This document shows positions 1-8,574 of a stretch of 64,000 nt of DNA, in pieces. Under the pieces are notes generated by a model. The model was not told the DNA's origin. It saw nothing but the letters and a program-made list of their open reading frames with translations, and made no database searches. Source of the DNA: Rhizobiales bacterium IMCC20636 (GTDB taxonomy: Bacteria > Pseudomonadota > Alphaproteobacteria > Rhizobiales > GCA-2746425); contig CP018226.1 in NCBI GenBank assembly GCA_016865015.1, forward strand, positions 1,519,001-1,583,000. The letters are read 5' to 3'. The position numbers were made by a program, and so were the translations under genes. Position 1 is the stretch's first letter. Every line of letters starts with the position of its first letter.

Positions 1-1
1 T

Positions 2-142
2 GCAGAAACCAAAGAACAGTTGGGCGGCTATTACCTGCTGGACTGCACTGATCTGGATGAAGCTTTGAACTATGCGGCGATGATTCCGACAGCAACTTAT
101 GGACGCATTGAAGTGCGACCTTTGATTATCTGGGACAATTAG
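2..142 (+). CDS. YCII-related (DGPF) protein, C-terminal fragment
   Basis: An open frame enters from the left edge and ends at TAG 140-142; 46 residues are visible. The segment LDEALNYAAMIPTATYGRIE followed by VRPLI is the typical C-terminal half of YCII/DGPF-domain proteins, small dimeric alpha-beta proteins with no firmly assigned reaction. The next gene is an ECF42-type sigma factor, and ECF42 factors are characteristically encoded beside DGPF proteins, which supports the call. The start and N-terminal half lie outside the window. Confidence 0.8.
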   Translation, partial: AETKEQLGGYYLLDCTDLDEALNYAAMIPTATYGRIEVRPLIIWDN

Positions 143-223
143 AACCTCGACCTGAGACAGGGCGGTTCTGGTGCCTGTATCTGCATATGTGATAATTCTG
201 TCTAAACATGAACAGAGCAATTT

Positions 224-1480
224 ATGCTGCCCCCACATTCTCTCCAGCAGGCCATTGAAAAGACCGTTCGAGACGAGTGGGGGCGCATTCTGGCTGCGCT
301 GGTGAAAACACTGGGTGATTTTCAACTGGCTGAAGACAGTCTGCAGGACGCGGTCATTTCGGCGATGCAGCACTGGCAGACCTACGGACTTCCGCGCAGT
401 CCCGCAGCCTGGCTGATCACCACGGCCCGGCGAAAGGCGATAGACAGGCTGCGCCGTGATCAAAACTTCAATTCCAAACAGGCGGAAATCTCTTATCTGC
501 TTGATCTGGAGCATCAGGCCGGGGATGCGTTTCAGCCGGAACTCATTCCGGACAAGCGTCTGGAAATGATTTTCACATGCTGCCATCCCGCCCTTGAGGA
601 AAAGACGCGGGTGGCCCTGACATTGCGAACGCTTGGCGGACTCACAACAGAGGAAATTGCTGCTGCGTTTCTGGACCGGCCCGATGCCATGGCGCAGCGT
701 CTTGTGCGGGCAAAAAAGAAGATAGCACTTGCAGGAATTCCCTATCAGGTTCCGGACCATCTGGTCCTTCCTGAGCGGCTGTCATCCGTTCTGGGTGTGC
801 TGTATCTGATCTTCAACGCAGGTTACACCGGCGGTGTTGGCGAGACCCCTGTCAGGTCAGATTTGACTGATGAAGCCATTCGCCTGACCCGCATCATTTG
901 CGAATTATTGCCCGATGAACCGGAAGTGGGCGGTCTGTTGGCGCTGATGCTGCTGCATGATTCCCGCCGTTTTTCGCGCGGTGATGCCAATGGCAATCTG
1001 GTGCCGCTGGAACTGCAAAACCGGAAACGTTGGGATGTCTCGAAAATCACCGAAGGGGCAGCGCTGCTGGAAGATATACTCCCGAAGCAACGTGTCGGAC
1101 CGTATCAGGTTCAGGCCGCGATCAGTGCTCTGCACGCACAAAGCGCTTCATGGGAGGAGACCGACTGGCCTCAAATCGAAGCGCTGTATCAGATGTTGTA
1201 CAGGATGCAGCCAACGCCAGTGGTCTATATCAATCTGGCCGTTGCGGTTTCTTATGCGCGCTCAACCGATGTTGCACTGACCATGCTGGATGCTGTTGCC
1301 GATGACGGGCGCCTGAACAGGTATCAGCCATTTTTCGCGGCCAAAGCGGATGTATTGAGCCGTGCTGGCAATCCAAGGGCGGCGAAAGCATGCTTTCAAA
1401 CCGCCATTGACCTGGCGACAAACTCTTTCGAGAGACAGTTCTTGCAACAAAAAATCCTCAGCCTTGATGAGGCTGAATAG
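224..1480 (+). CDS. ECF42-type RNA polymerase sigma factor with long C-terminal extension
   Basis: The 418-residue protein begins with sigma region 2 (about residues 10-80) and has a region 4 helix-turn-helix near residues 135-170 (LTTEEIAAAFLDRP). A long extension follows, with the hallmark LGVLYLIFNAGYTGG near residue 190 and TPR-like helices (INLAVAVSYARS and RAGNPRAAKACFQTAI). This is the DUF6596/SigJ-like layout of group ECF42, where the extension is thought to replace an anti-sigma factor in control. It lies 81 bp after the YCII fragment in the same direction, the usual pairing, and probably directs transcription of that DGPF gene. No strong Shine-Dalgarno precedes the ATG. The signal sensed cannot be read from the sequence. 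Confidence 0.92.
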   Translation: MLPPHSLQQAIEKTVRDEWGRILAALVKTLGDFQLAEDSLQDAVISAMQHWQTYGLPRSPAAWLITTARRKAIDRLRRDQNFNSKQAEISYLLDLEHQAGDAFQPELIPDKRLEMIFTCCHPALEEKTRVALTLRTLGGLTTEEIAAAFLDRPDAMAQRLVRAKKKIALAGIPYQVPDHLVLPERLSSVLGVLYLIFNAGYTGGVGETPVRSDLTDEAIRLTRIICELLPDEPEVGGLLALMLLHDSRRFSRGDANGNLVPLELQNRKRWDVSKITEGAALLEDILPKQRVGPYQVQAAISALHAQSASWEETDWPQIEALYQMLYRMQPTPVVYINLAVAVSYARSTDVALTMLDAVADDGRLNRYQPFFAAKADVLSRAGNPRAAKACFQTAIDLATNSFERQFLQQKILSLDEAE

Positions 1481-1510
1481 ATTTTTTGTCCCGAGCCCTG
1501 GGTGCCGAAC

Positions 1511-2647
1511 TCAGCTGTTTCCTTCTATCTGCTTCAATGCGGTTTCGATTTTACCGACTGCCGTGTCCACATCATCCATTTTGTCCAGTCCGAACAGGCC
1601 GAGGCGGAAGGTCGAGAAGTCGGATGGTTCATCGCACATCAGTGGCACACCAGCCGCGATCTGCATGCCCTGTGCAGCAAATTTCTTGCCGTTCTGGATG
1701 TCAGGGTCGGTGGTATAGCTGACAACGACACCCGGTGCTTCAAAACCAGAGGCGGCAACACTCTTATAGCCATGATCTGCCAGCAATTTGCGAACGCCCT
1801 GGCCAAGTTCCATCTGTTGGTCGCGCAGTTTTTCAAAGCCATGCTCGCGGCTTTCCAGCATTGTATTTCGAAAGCCGGTCAGTGCATCGGTGGGCATGGT
1901 GGAATGATAGGCATGGCCGCCCTTTTCATAGGCCTGCATGATCTGATGCCATTTGGCCAGATCGACAGCAAAGCTTGAACTTTTCGTTTCCGGCAGGACA
2001 TCCAGAGCCTTCTGGCTGAGCATGACGAGGCCGGAAGAGGGGGATGAGCTCCAGCCCTTTTGTGGAGCGCTTATCAGCACATCGACGCCGCAGGCTTTCA
2101 TGTCGACCCACAAAGCACCTGACGCGATGCAGTCGAGAACGAACAAGCCTCCCACAGAATGCGTGGCTTCAGCGACAGATTTCAAATAATCGTCGGGCAG
2201 CAAAATGCCGGAGGATGTTTCGACATGTGGTGCAAAGACCACATCAGGTTTTTTGTCGTGGATGGTCTTCACCACATCCTCGATGGGATGAGGCGCGAAG
2301 GGCGCAGGATGATCATTCCCGCTTTGACGTGCCTTCAGGACGGTCTGCTCAGACGGGATGTCGCCGGCTTCGAAAATCTGGGTCCAGCGATAAGAAAACC
2401 AGCCATTGCGCAGGACCAGTGTTTTCTTGCCGCCTGCGAATTGCCGCGCGACTGCCTCCATGGCGAATGTGCCGCCACCTGGAACCACAATAGCGGCCTC
2501 TGCATTGTAGACTTCTTTCAACATCGAAGAGATGTCGTTCATGACTTTCTGAAACGTCTGCGACATATGATTCAGGGAGCGGTCTGTAAACACGACAGAG
2601 AACTCCATCAGGCCATCGGGATCCACTGGAGATGAGGGATTGTTCAT
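1511..2647 (-). CDS. Class V PLP-dependent aminotransferase (alanine/serine-glyoxylate aminotransferase-like)
   Basis: A 378-residue fold-type I class V aminotransferase. VVPGGGTFAMEA near residue 55 forms part of the PLP phosphate pocket. D172 in LDCIAS fits the aspartate that pairs with the pyridine nitrogen, and K197 in SAPQKGWSS is the likely Schiff-base lysine. The family moves amino groups between alanine or serine and glyoxylate or pyruvate; the exact substrate pair is unknown. I chose ATG 2647 because AAGGA stands about 8 nt upstream; the frame continues 26 codons further, but those lack family similarity. The gene is divergent from lldD and convergent with the sigma factor gene. Confidence 0.85.
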   Translation of the reverse strand: MNNPSSPVDPDGLMEFSVVFTDRSLNHMSQTFQKVMNDISSMLKEVYNAEAAIVVPGGGTFAMEAVARQFAGGKKTLVLRNGWFSYRWTQIFEAGDIPSEQTVLKARQSGNDHPAPFAPHPIEDVVKTIHDKKPDVVFAPHVETSSGILLPDDYLKSVAEATHSVGGLFVLDCIASGALWVDMKACGVDVLISAPQKGWSSSPSSGLVMLSQKALDVLPETKSSSFAVDLAKWHQIMQAYEKGGHAYHSTMPTDALTGFRNTMLESREHGFEKLRDQQMELGQGVRKLLADHGYKSVAASGFEAPGVVVSYTTDPDIQNGKKFAAQGMQIAAGVPLMCDEPSDFSTFRLGLFGLDKMDDVDTAVGKIETALKQIEGNS

Positions 2648-2970
2648 GTGAGCTATCCTTAAATCAGAACTTGATTGGAAGATTTGTACCGGCAGGCTGA
2701 GCCATGACCCGTTTGTGGACATCATTATGATTTGTGCGCCAACAGCGCAACAGTTTGCTGTGCGGGCCTGTTGTTTATCACATGAAAACAGGCTTCTGTT
2801 GTTTCAGTGATGGCGCAGCAAAAACCTGTTTTTGAATTATAAATCGGGGGGCGCAACACGCTGAATGACAAGGGACCGGACAGCAATATGATGATGTTTC
2901 TGATTGAGCCGTTGCAACCGGTGGCCAGTTGGTTACGATGGCGGCGAATTTCCAGCTATTGCGAGTCTTT
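2648..2970. promoter_or_regulatory. Divergent intergenic region between aminotransferase and lldD
   Basis: These 323 bp separate two divergent genes and must hold both promoters. Three copies of a hexamer in alternating orientation are visible: CCTGTT at 2767-2772, AACAGG at 2787-2792 and CCTGTT at 2825-2830. They could be half-sites of a regulator. I see no convincing small gene. Promoter boxes are not clear enough to assign. Confidence 0.35.
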
Positions 2971-4119
2971 ATGCGCCTGAAACACTGTCACAATTTTCAT
3001 GATTTTCGCGAGCTGGCGCAAAGGCGCCTTCCTGGCCCAATCTTCAACTATATTGATGGTGCGGCGGATGATGAGACGACTTATCAGCGCAATACGGAAT
3101 CGTTTGAAGATTGCGATCTAATTCCGAATGTTCTGTCCGGCGTCAAGGATGTTGATATGTCCGTGACCGTCATGGGTCAAAAGCTGGACATGCCGATCTA
3201 CTGCTCGCCAACGGCGTTGCAGCGTCTGTTCCATCACGACGGAGAACGGGCCGTTGCTGCTGCGGCAGAAAAATATGGCACGATGTTCGGCGTGTCGTCG
3301 CTGGGGACCGTGAGCCTTGCGGAAGTGCGCAAGAAGCACAGCAATCCACAATGCTACCAGTTCTACTTCCACAAGGACCGTGGCCTCAACCGGGCCATGA
3401 TGCAAAGCGCCAAGGATGCCGGTGTGGAAGTGATGATGCTGACCGTTGACTCCATTACCGGAGGCAATCGGGAACGTGATCTGCGGACCGGATTTTCAAT
3501 TCCGTTTCGCCTCTCCCTGGGTGGCATGGTTCAGTTTGCCATGAAGCCAATGTGGGGCATCAATTATGTTACCCATGAGAAGTTTGCTCTGCCGCAATTG
3601 GATGATCATGTAGATATGAGCGGCGGGGCCTTGTCGATCGGGCGCTATTTTACGGAGATGCTCGACCCTTCGATGACCTGGGATGATGTTGCCAAGATGG
3701 TGCAGGAGTGGGATGGCCAGTTCTGTCTGAAGGGCGTGATGAGTGTGGCTGATGCCAAGCGCGCGGTCGAGATCGGTTGTACGGGGATCGTACTGTCCAA
3801 TCATGGCGGTCGTCAGTTGGATGGCTCGCGTGCACCGTTTGATCAGTTGGCGGAAATTGTTGACGCTGTGGGCGACGAGATTGATGTCATCATGGATAGT
3901 GGCGTGCAGCGTGGCACCCATGTTCTGAAAGCACTGTCGCTGGGCGCGAAAGCTGTTGGCGGGGGCCGGTTCTATCTGTATCCGCTGGCAGCGGCCGGAC
4001 AGCCCGGCGTGGAACGCGCACTTGAGCTGATGCGCACCGAGATTGAGCGCGGAATGCGGTTGATGGGTTGCAAGTCGGTTTCCGAATTGAACGCAGGCAA
4101 CCTTCGGTTCCGGAACTGA
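2971..4119 (+). CDS. lldD: FMN-dependent alpha-hydroxy-acid dehydrogenase (L-lactate dehydrogenase type)
   Basis: The 382-residue protein is the usual length for LldD. It carries the FMN_dh TIM barrel: FNYIDGAADDE at residues 25-35, the loop RERDLRTGFSIP near 167-178, and the active-site signature SNHGGRQLD at 276-284 with the presumed catalytic H278 and substrate-binding R281. LldD oxidises L-lactate to pyruvate and passes electrons to the respiratory chain at the inner membrane. ATG 2971 starts the conserved N-terminus (HNFHDFRELAQRRLPGPIF); the open frame runs 14 codons further up. Glycolate or mandelate oxidases share the fold, so the substrate is inferred. Confidence 0.85.
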   Translation: MRLKHCHNFHDFRELAQRRLPGPIFNYIDGAADDETTYQRNTESFEDCDLIPNVLSGVKDVDMSVTVMGQKLDMPIYCSPTALQRLFHHDGERAVAAAAEKYGTMFGVSSLGTVSLAEVRKKHSNPQCYQFYFHKDRGLNRAMMQSAKDAGVEVMMLTVDSITGGNRERDLRTGFSIPFRLSLGGMVQFAMKPMWGINYVTHEKFALPQLDDHVDMSGGALSIGRYFTEMLDPSMTWDDVAKMVQEWDGQFCLKGVMSVADAKRAVEIGCTGIVLSNHGGRQLDGSRAPFDQLAEIVDAVGDEIDVIMDSGVQRGTHVLKALSLGAKAVGGGRFYLYPLAAAGQPGVERALELMRTEIERGMRLMGCKSVSELNAGNLRFRN

Positions 4120-4145
4120 CACTTTTCAAAATGTCGATTGGAAGG

Positions 4146-4177
4146 GTCTTTCACACCTTAGGGGGGGCGTGAAAGAC
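4146..4177. terminator. Stem-loop between convergent genes
   Basis: GTCTTTCAC (4146-4154) and GTGAAAGAC (4169-4177) form a perfect 9-bp stem with a 14-nt loop, placed between the end of lldD and the end of the GlsB-like gene. Neither strand has a clear T-run after it, so it is a weak terminator candidate. Confidence 0.35.
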
Positions 4178-4195
4178 GGTCGTAATAGCTGTTTG

Positions 4196-4450
4196 TCAGG
4201 TTTTCTTAACGAGTTTGATCACAAACAGAAGCAGAACTGCACCTATCGTCGCGTGGATGATGGACCCAAACAGGCCGCCACCAATCTGGAGTCCCACTGC
4301 AGGCAGCACGAAGCCTGCAACGAAGGCACCAATTATGCCGACAATGATGTTGCCAAGCAGCCCAAAGCCGAAACCTGTGATGATCATGCCGGCCAACCAG
4401 CCAGCAATTGCACCGATCAGCAGAAATATAATGAGGCTTTCAATTCCCAT
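4196..4450 (-). CDS. GlsB/YeaQ/YmgE family stress-response membrane protein
   Basis: An 84-residue, very hydrophobic protein with three predicted membrane spans rich in glycine: IFLLIGAIAGWLAGMII, the segment around LLGNIIVGIIGAFVAGFVLP, and a C-terminal span around IGAVLLLFVIKL. These are the signature of the transglycosylase-associated/GlsB family, small inner-membrane proteins often induced by stress but of unknown mechanism. AAAGGA precedes the ATG at good spacing. It appears to be a single-gene unit. Confidence 0.9.
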   Translation of the reverse strand: MGIESLIIFLLIGAIAGWLAGMIITGFGFGLLGNIIVGIIGAFVAGFVLPAVGLQIGGGLFGSIIHATIGAVLLLFVIKLVKKT

Positions 4451-4513
4451 ATCGTTTTCCTTTCAGAATTAATGCTCAGTTCAAGCAATGAATTCATTGT
4501 GTAGCAAGGTGTG

Positions 4514-6277
4514 TCAAGCGGAAGAAAGACTGTCGTCCTGTTGTGCAGACAATTCGAGTATGGCCTGATGGTGATTGAGAAAGACTCTTCCTGTGAGTTT
4601 CTTGATGAAATCAGTTCCCGCCAGCCGGTCCATGACCGGGCCTTTCACCTCACTCAGGTGGAGTTTCACGTTCATGTCATTGAGACGATCATTGATTTCT
4701 TCCAGGGATTCCAGCGCACTCATATCGATGTGGTTGACCGCTGCGCATACCAGAACGACATGCTTCAGCGGTGGCCTTTCAGCAACTTCCCGTGCGATTG
4801 CATCTTCGAGAAACCGTGCATTGGCAAAATAAAGACTTTCATCGACCCTGAGCGACAATATCGTGTCCTGGGTGATGACCTTGTGACGCAGAATATTGCG
4901 GTAGTGCTCGGTTCCCGGAACCTGTCCAACAATCGCGATGTGCGGACGAGAGGAATTGTAAAGGTGCACCAGAAGCGAGATCAGGACACCGGCGATGACA
5001 CCCAATTCCACGCCAAACAGCAGCGTGACCAGCAATGTGGTGCAAACGGCTGCAAAATCTGCTTTGGAATAATGCCAGGTTTTCTTCAGAATTGAGAAAT
5101 CTACCAGCGACAGGACTGCAACGATAATGGTGGCTGCCAATGTTGCTTTGGGCAGGTAAGCGATGAAAGGCGTCAGGAACAGCGATGCCAGGGCAAGCCC
5201 GACTGCGGTGTATGCGCCAGCGGCTGGGGTGCGGGCACCGGCATCATAATTGACAACAGACCTTGAGAAACCGCCAGTTACAGGAAACCCGCCTGTGAAC
5301 GCAGCTCCCAGATTTGCCGCGCCGAGACCGATCAGTTCCTGATCAGGATCAATGCGTTGCCGCCGTTTGGCCGCAAGGGTCTGTGCCACAGATATCGATT
5401 CAACGAAGCCGATGATCGAAATAATGACGGCTGATCCGATGAGGTCGCGCCAGAGCGTTGTGGAGAAAGAGGGCAGGGTGAGCGGTGGCAATCCCTGTGG
5501 AATTTCGCCGATCAAAGCGACGCCTCTGGTGCTCAGGTCAAATGTCCATGCCAGTAAAATTGTGCCGATGACCGCAATCACAGGGCCGGTTTTTGCTGCA
5601 ATAGCTGCCAGATTTGAAGGAACGCGATAATGCTGGAGTAGTGGTTTCAGACCGCTCCGGATCCAGAACAGAAGCACCAAGGCTACAGCACCAAGAGCTG
5701 CGGTGTACACATTCGTGTTCTGCACATTGTGTGCCAGCGATGCCATTAGTTCTGGCAGATTGTGACCTTCGGCCGAAACACCAAGTATGTGTTTCAACTG
5801 GCTGGTTGCGATCAGAATGCCAGAGGCTGTGATAAACCCTGATATCACCGGATGGGACAGAAAATTTGCCAGAAAGCCCAAGCGCAGAATGCCAAGAAGT
5901 ACCAGGAACGCACCTGACAAGAATGCCAGCGTGAGAGCGGCTGTGACAAATTCTGCTGAGCCCGGGTCTGCGACTTTGCCAATTGCGACTGCGGTCATCA
6001 GCGAGACGACAGCGACTGGGCCGACTGCCAAGGCGCTGCTTGTGCCGAAAATGGCGTACAGAATGATGGGGATCATGGAGGCATAGATGCCCATTTGGGC
6101 AGGCAACCCTGCCAGCAACGCATAGGCAAGCGATTGTGGGATCAGCATGATCGTCACAATGATCGCTGCCATCAAATCATCGCTGAAAATCTGCCTGTTA
6201 TAGGTTTTGCTCCATGTCAGAATTGGCAAGTAGCGGGGAGCAGCTTTTCCCAATTTCTGAAAGGACTGTTTGATCAT
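4514..6277 (-). CDS. SulP family inorganic anion transporter with STAS domain
   Basis: The 587-residue protein starts with the conserved SulP segment (AAIIVTIMLIPQSLAYALLA near residue 37) and has 10-14 hydrophobic segments up to about residue 430. A cytoplasmic STAS domain follows (VDESLYFANARFLEDAI and HIDMSALESLEEI near residue 515). SulP proteins carry sulfate or other anions such as bicarbonate. Its start overlaps the stop of the TIGR01244 gene by one base (TGATG), so the two are translationally coupled. The position downstream of persulfide dioxygenase suggests movement of sulfate or another oxidised sulfur product; that substrate is inferred. Confidence 0.9.
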   Translation of the reverse strand: MIKQSFQKLGKAAPRYLPILTWSKTYNRQIFSDDLMAAIIVTIMLIPQSLAYALLAGLPAQMGIYASMIPIILYAIFGTSSALAVGPVAVVSLMTAVAIGKVADPGSAEFVTAALTLAFLSGAFLVLLGILRLGFLANFLSHPVISGFITASGILIATSQLKHILGVSAEGHNLPELMASLAHNVQNTNVYTAALGAVALVLLFWIRSGLKPLLQHYRVPSNLAAIAAKTGPVIAVIGTILLAWTFDLSTRGVALIGEIPQGLPPLTLPSFSTTLWRDLIGSAVIISIIGFVESISVAQTLAAKRRQRIDPDQELIGLGAANLGAAFTGGFPVTGGFSRSVVNYDAGARTPAAGAYTAVGLALASLFLTPFIAYLPKATLAATIIVAVLSLVDFSILKKTWHYSKADFAAVCTTLLVTLLFGVELGVIAGVLISLLVHLYNSSRPHIAIVGQVPGTEHYRNILRHKVITQDTILSLRVDESLYFANARFLEDAIAREVAERPPLKHVVLVCAAVNHIDMSALESLEEINDRLNDMNVKLHLSEVKGPVMDRLAGTDFIKKLTGRVFLNHHQAILELSAQQDDSLSSA

Positions 6278-6627
6278 CAGTTGGTGCTGTTATCGGTCAG
6301 TTGTTTCTGGACCTCCCAAATGGCAGCAGAACGAGCGCCGCTGCGGCAATATGCCAGTGCCGGAGCTGGCAGCGTGCGCAGAGCTGCCGCGAACTGGACA
6401 GCCTGTTGTTCCTGTATTCCGCTCGGCGATACCGGGATGTAACTGGTTTCCAAGCCCGCCTTTTTGGCAATTGATGCAAGGGTTGCAAAGTCCGGTTGAT
6501 CCGGGCTTTCGCCGTCCGGCCGATTGCAGATGATGGAGCGAAAGCCATCTGCGGCTAATTGCTCAATATCGTTCGCATTAATTTGCGCGCTGACAGACAG
6601 GTCGTCGCTTAGTTTCTTGTAGGTCAT
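6277..6627 (-). CDS. TIGR01244 family sulfur transferase / phosphatase-like protein
   Basis: This 116-residue protein begins LSDDLSVSAQI and contains the loop CRSGARS at residues 94-100, a C-x5-R active site with C94 and R99. The family is the DUF442 domain, found fused to or beside Blh-type metallo-hydrolases, and is thought to handle a sulfane-sulfur or phosphate intermediate on the cysteine. The gene lies between the dioxygenase (90 bp upstream, with a stem-loop in the gap) and sulP (1-bp overlap). Confidence 0.85.
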   Translation of the reverse strand: MTYKKLSDDLSVSAQINANDIEQLAADGFRSIICNRPDGESPDQPDFATLASIAKKAGLETSYIPVSPSGIQEQQAVQFAAALRTLPAPALAYCRSGARSAAIWEVQKQLTDNSTN

Positions 6628-6673
6628 GGCGATGGAATCCTCGCGCTGTTATGGGGTTGCAGATCATTGTAAA

Positions 6674-6709
6674 GGTGCTGGCATTCATTGTTCATGACTG
6701 GCCAGCACC
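6674..6709 (-). terminator. Stem-loop between persulfide dioxygenase and TIGR01244 genes
   Basis: GGTGCTGGC (6674-6682) and GCCAGCACC (6701-6709) make a perfect 9-bp GC-rich stem with an 18-nt loop. On the minus strand it is followed by only TTTAC, so it may be a leaky terminator or an mRNA-processing stem that lowers expression of the downstream TIGR01244-sulP pair. Confidence 0.5.
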
Positions 6710-6717
6710 CTGATGCT

Positions 6718-7602
6718 TCAAAGCTTGTTGATGGGCACCTTCAACATCGGGTTTCCGTCTTCATCGCGTGGAACCGTGCCTGCGCGCATATTGACCTGAA
6801 GTGACGGCAGAATGAGCTTTGGCATGTCGAGCGTTGCATCCCGTTCAGTTCGAAACTTGATGAATTGCTCGCGCGTGTTGTTGTTGCCAACGTGAATATT
6901 GTGCTGCCTTTCCTCGCCGACAGTGGTTTCCCAACTGATATCACGGCCATTGGGGCCATAATCATGGCACATGAACAAGCGCATTTCATCAGGCAAGGTC
7001 AAGACCTTCTGAATACTGTCATAGAGCATTCCTGCGTCGCCGCCTGGAAAATCTGCCCGGGCGGAACCGGCATCCGGCATGAACAAGGTGTCACCGACAA
7101 AAGCTGCATCGCCTATGACATGAACCATGCAGGCCGGGGTGTGGCCGGGGGTGTGAAATGTGAAAGCTTCCATTGAGCCAATGCGATAGGTGTCGCCATC
7201 CTTGAAAAGTGCATCAAACTGGGACCCGTCACGCTGGAACTCGGTGCCTTCGTTGAAGACTTTGCCAAACGTGTCCTGAACAACCATGATCTTGTCGCCG
7301 ATACCAATCTTGCCACCAAGCTTTTGCTGGATGTATGGCGCAGCCGACAGATGATCTGCATGAACATGGGTTTCAATAATCCATTCCAATTCGAGATCAT
7401 TATCAGTGATAAAGGAGATCATGCGGTCAGCATGGTCGTAGGTCAGTCGTCCCGCAGCATAATTAATGTCCATGACAGAATCGATGACAGCACAGGCTTT
7501 GGAGGCGGGATCTTTGGCCACATAACTGATTGTATTGGTTGCCTCATCAAAAAAGGCAGTGACGTCCGGGTGGACCGACATATTTACAGGAAAGCTGCTC
7601 AT
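6718..7602 (-). CDS. blh: MBL-fold persulfide dioxygenase (Blh/ETHE1-like)
   Basis: The 294-residue metallo-hydrolase carries the metal-ligand motif HVHADHLSAAPYIQ (near residues 78-91), the TPGHT loop with its histidine, VGDTLFMPDAGSARADFPGG with the ligand aspartate, and a distal MCHDYGPNG histidine. The GSARADF segment is typical of persulfide dioxygenases, which oxidise glutathione persulfide to sulfite with one mononuclear iron. The ATG follows AGGAGA at 6 nt. Its promoter contains a BigR/SqrR-type operator, and the repressor gene lies 1.3 kb away. Known regulons of this repressor contain exactly this gene type. Confidence 0.88.
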   Translation of the reverse strand: MSSFPVNMSVHPDVTAFFDEATNTISYVAKDPASKACAVIDSVMDINYAAGRLTYDHADRMISFITDNDLELEWIIETHVHADHLSAAPYIQQKLGGKIGIGDKIMVVQDTFGKVFNEGTEFQRDGSQFDALFKDGDTYRIGSMEAFTFHTPGHTPACMVHVIGDAAFVGDTLFMPDAGSARADFPGGDAGMLYDSIQKVLTLPDEMRLFMCHDYGPNGRDISWETTVGEERQHNIHVGNNNTREQFIKFRTERDATLDMPKLILPSLQVNMRAGTVPRDEDGNPMLKVPINKL

Positions 7603-7613
7603 TATATTCTCCT

Positions 7614-7654
7614 ATTCATATTACTGAATATAAATATTGTATTAGAGTATTCAA
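7614..7654 (-). promoter_or_regulatory. Promoter of persulfide dioxygenase with BigR/SqrR-type operator
   Basis: On the minus strand a -35 box TTGAAT (7654-7649) is followed after 16 nt by a -10 box TATATT (7632-7627). The inverted repeat TATTCA-N6-TGAATA (7613-7630), which equals ATTC-N8-GAAT (7614-7629), covers the -10 box and start region and abuts the Shine-Dalgarno. ATTC-N8-GAAT is, from memory, the reported binding consensus of SqrR in Rhodobacter. A bound repressor here would block polymerase. Confidence 0.75.
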
Positions 7655-7696
7655 CGGGTCAGAGTTTGCTTGATCTGTTGGACTTGTGCCAAATAA

Positions 7697-8137
7697 TCAG
7701 GCTATCACGGCATTGCTCTGGAAATGCTTGTTGGCTTGTCGTGCGACCACGATTCCGATGATCATGGCGATCACAAAAATCAAGGTTTCAGAGTAGCCCA
7801 GACCAAGTGCCGGGATTGCTCCGCCGGGGCAAAAGCCCGCAAGCCCCCAACCCACACCAAACGTGGCAGACCCTGCAATCAAACGGGTGTCGATGGAATT
7901 GTTTTTTGGTAGCACGAAGGCAGGCCCCAATGCCGGCTTTTGTTGACGGGCAAACACGATACGATAGCCGATAGCAGTGGTTATGAGCGCGCCGCCCATA
8001 ACAAAGATCAGGCTTGGATCCCAAGTTCCAAACACATCAAAAAAGTTGAGAACCTTTGCCGGATTTGCCATGCCCGAGATTGCAATTCCAATGCCGAATA
8101 TTGCGCCAATTATGATGGAAGACAGGGGACGTATCAT
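7697..8137 (-). CDS. YeeE/YedE family transporter half (DUF6691)
   Basis: A 146-residue membrane protein with four hydrophobic segments and the conserved GWGLAGFCPGGAIPALGLG around residue 97, which carries the family cysteine that relays sulfur ions. YeeE/YedE proteins import thiosulfate or related sulfur species; in many proteobacteria the carrier is split into two half-size genes, as here. It starts one base after the stop of the upstream half. The pair lies under a persulfide-sensing regulator, so uptake or export of reduced sulfur is the likely role. Confidence 0.88.
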   Translation of the reverse strand: MIRPLSSIIIGAIFGIGIAISGMANPAKVLNFFDVFGTWDPSLIFVMGGALITTAIGYRIVFARQQKPALGPAFVLPKNNSIDTRLIAGSATFGVGWGLAGFCPGGAIPALGLGYSETLIFVIAMIIGIVVARQANKHFQSNAVIA

Positions 8138-8138
8138 C

Positions 8139-8561
8139 TTACAATCCTACGACATGACGGGTGATGAAAACGGTGACGAATGTTGCAATCATGAATACGA
8201 CGGTTGCGACGATGGAACGCGGTGACAATCGGGCCATGCCGCAAACACCGTGGCCGCTTGTGCATCCGGAACCAAAGAAGACACCGACTCCGACAATGAA
8301 CCCGCCAATGATCATCGCACCGGTGCCGACCGGAACCGCGAATGGCACAGTTCCACCGAGCAGCAAGAACAGCGGAGGGGCTGCGATCGCGCCTGCCAGA
8401 AATGCCAAACGCCAACTCCAGTCTGAACCCAGAGGCGGAATGACGCCCGCCATTATGCCGGTCATTCCGGCAATACGGCCATGAACGGCCATCAGCAAAA
8501 TCGCTGCAATTCCAATCAGGACGCCGCCGCCCAGCGACGTCCACGGAGTGAATTCAGTCAT
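8139..8561 (-). CDS. YeeE/YedE family transporter half
   Basis: The 140-residue partner of the preceding gene product. It has four membrane segments and the conserved FFGSGCTSGHGVCGMARLS near residues 95-113, whose cysteines define the first half of the YeeE/YedE channel. The two halves together equal a full-length transporter, so they probably form a heterodimer in the inner membrane. The gene follows DUF2892 by 13 bp. Confidence 0.88.
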   Translation of the reverse strand: MTEFTPWTSLGGGVLIGIAAILLMAVHGRIAGMTGIMAGVIPPLGSDWSWRLAFLAGAIAAPPLFLLLGGTVPFAVPVGTGAMIIGGFIVGVGVFFGSGCTSGHGVCGMARLSPRSIVATVVFMIATFVTVFITRHVVGL

Positions 8562-8574
8562 GATTATTATCCCG

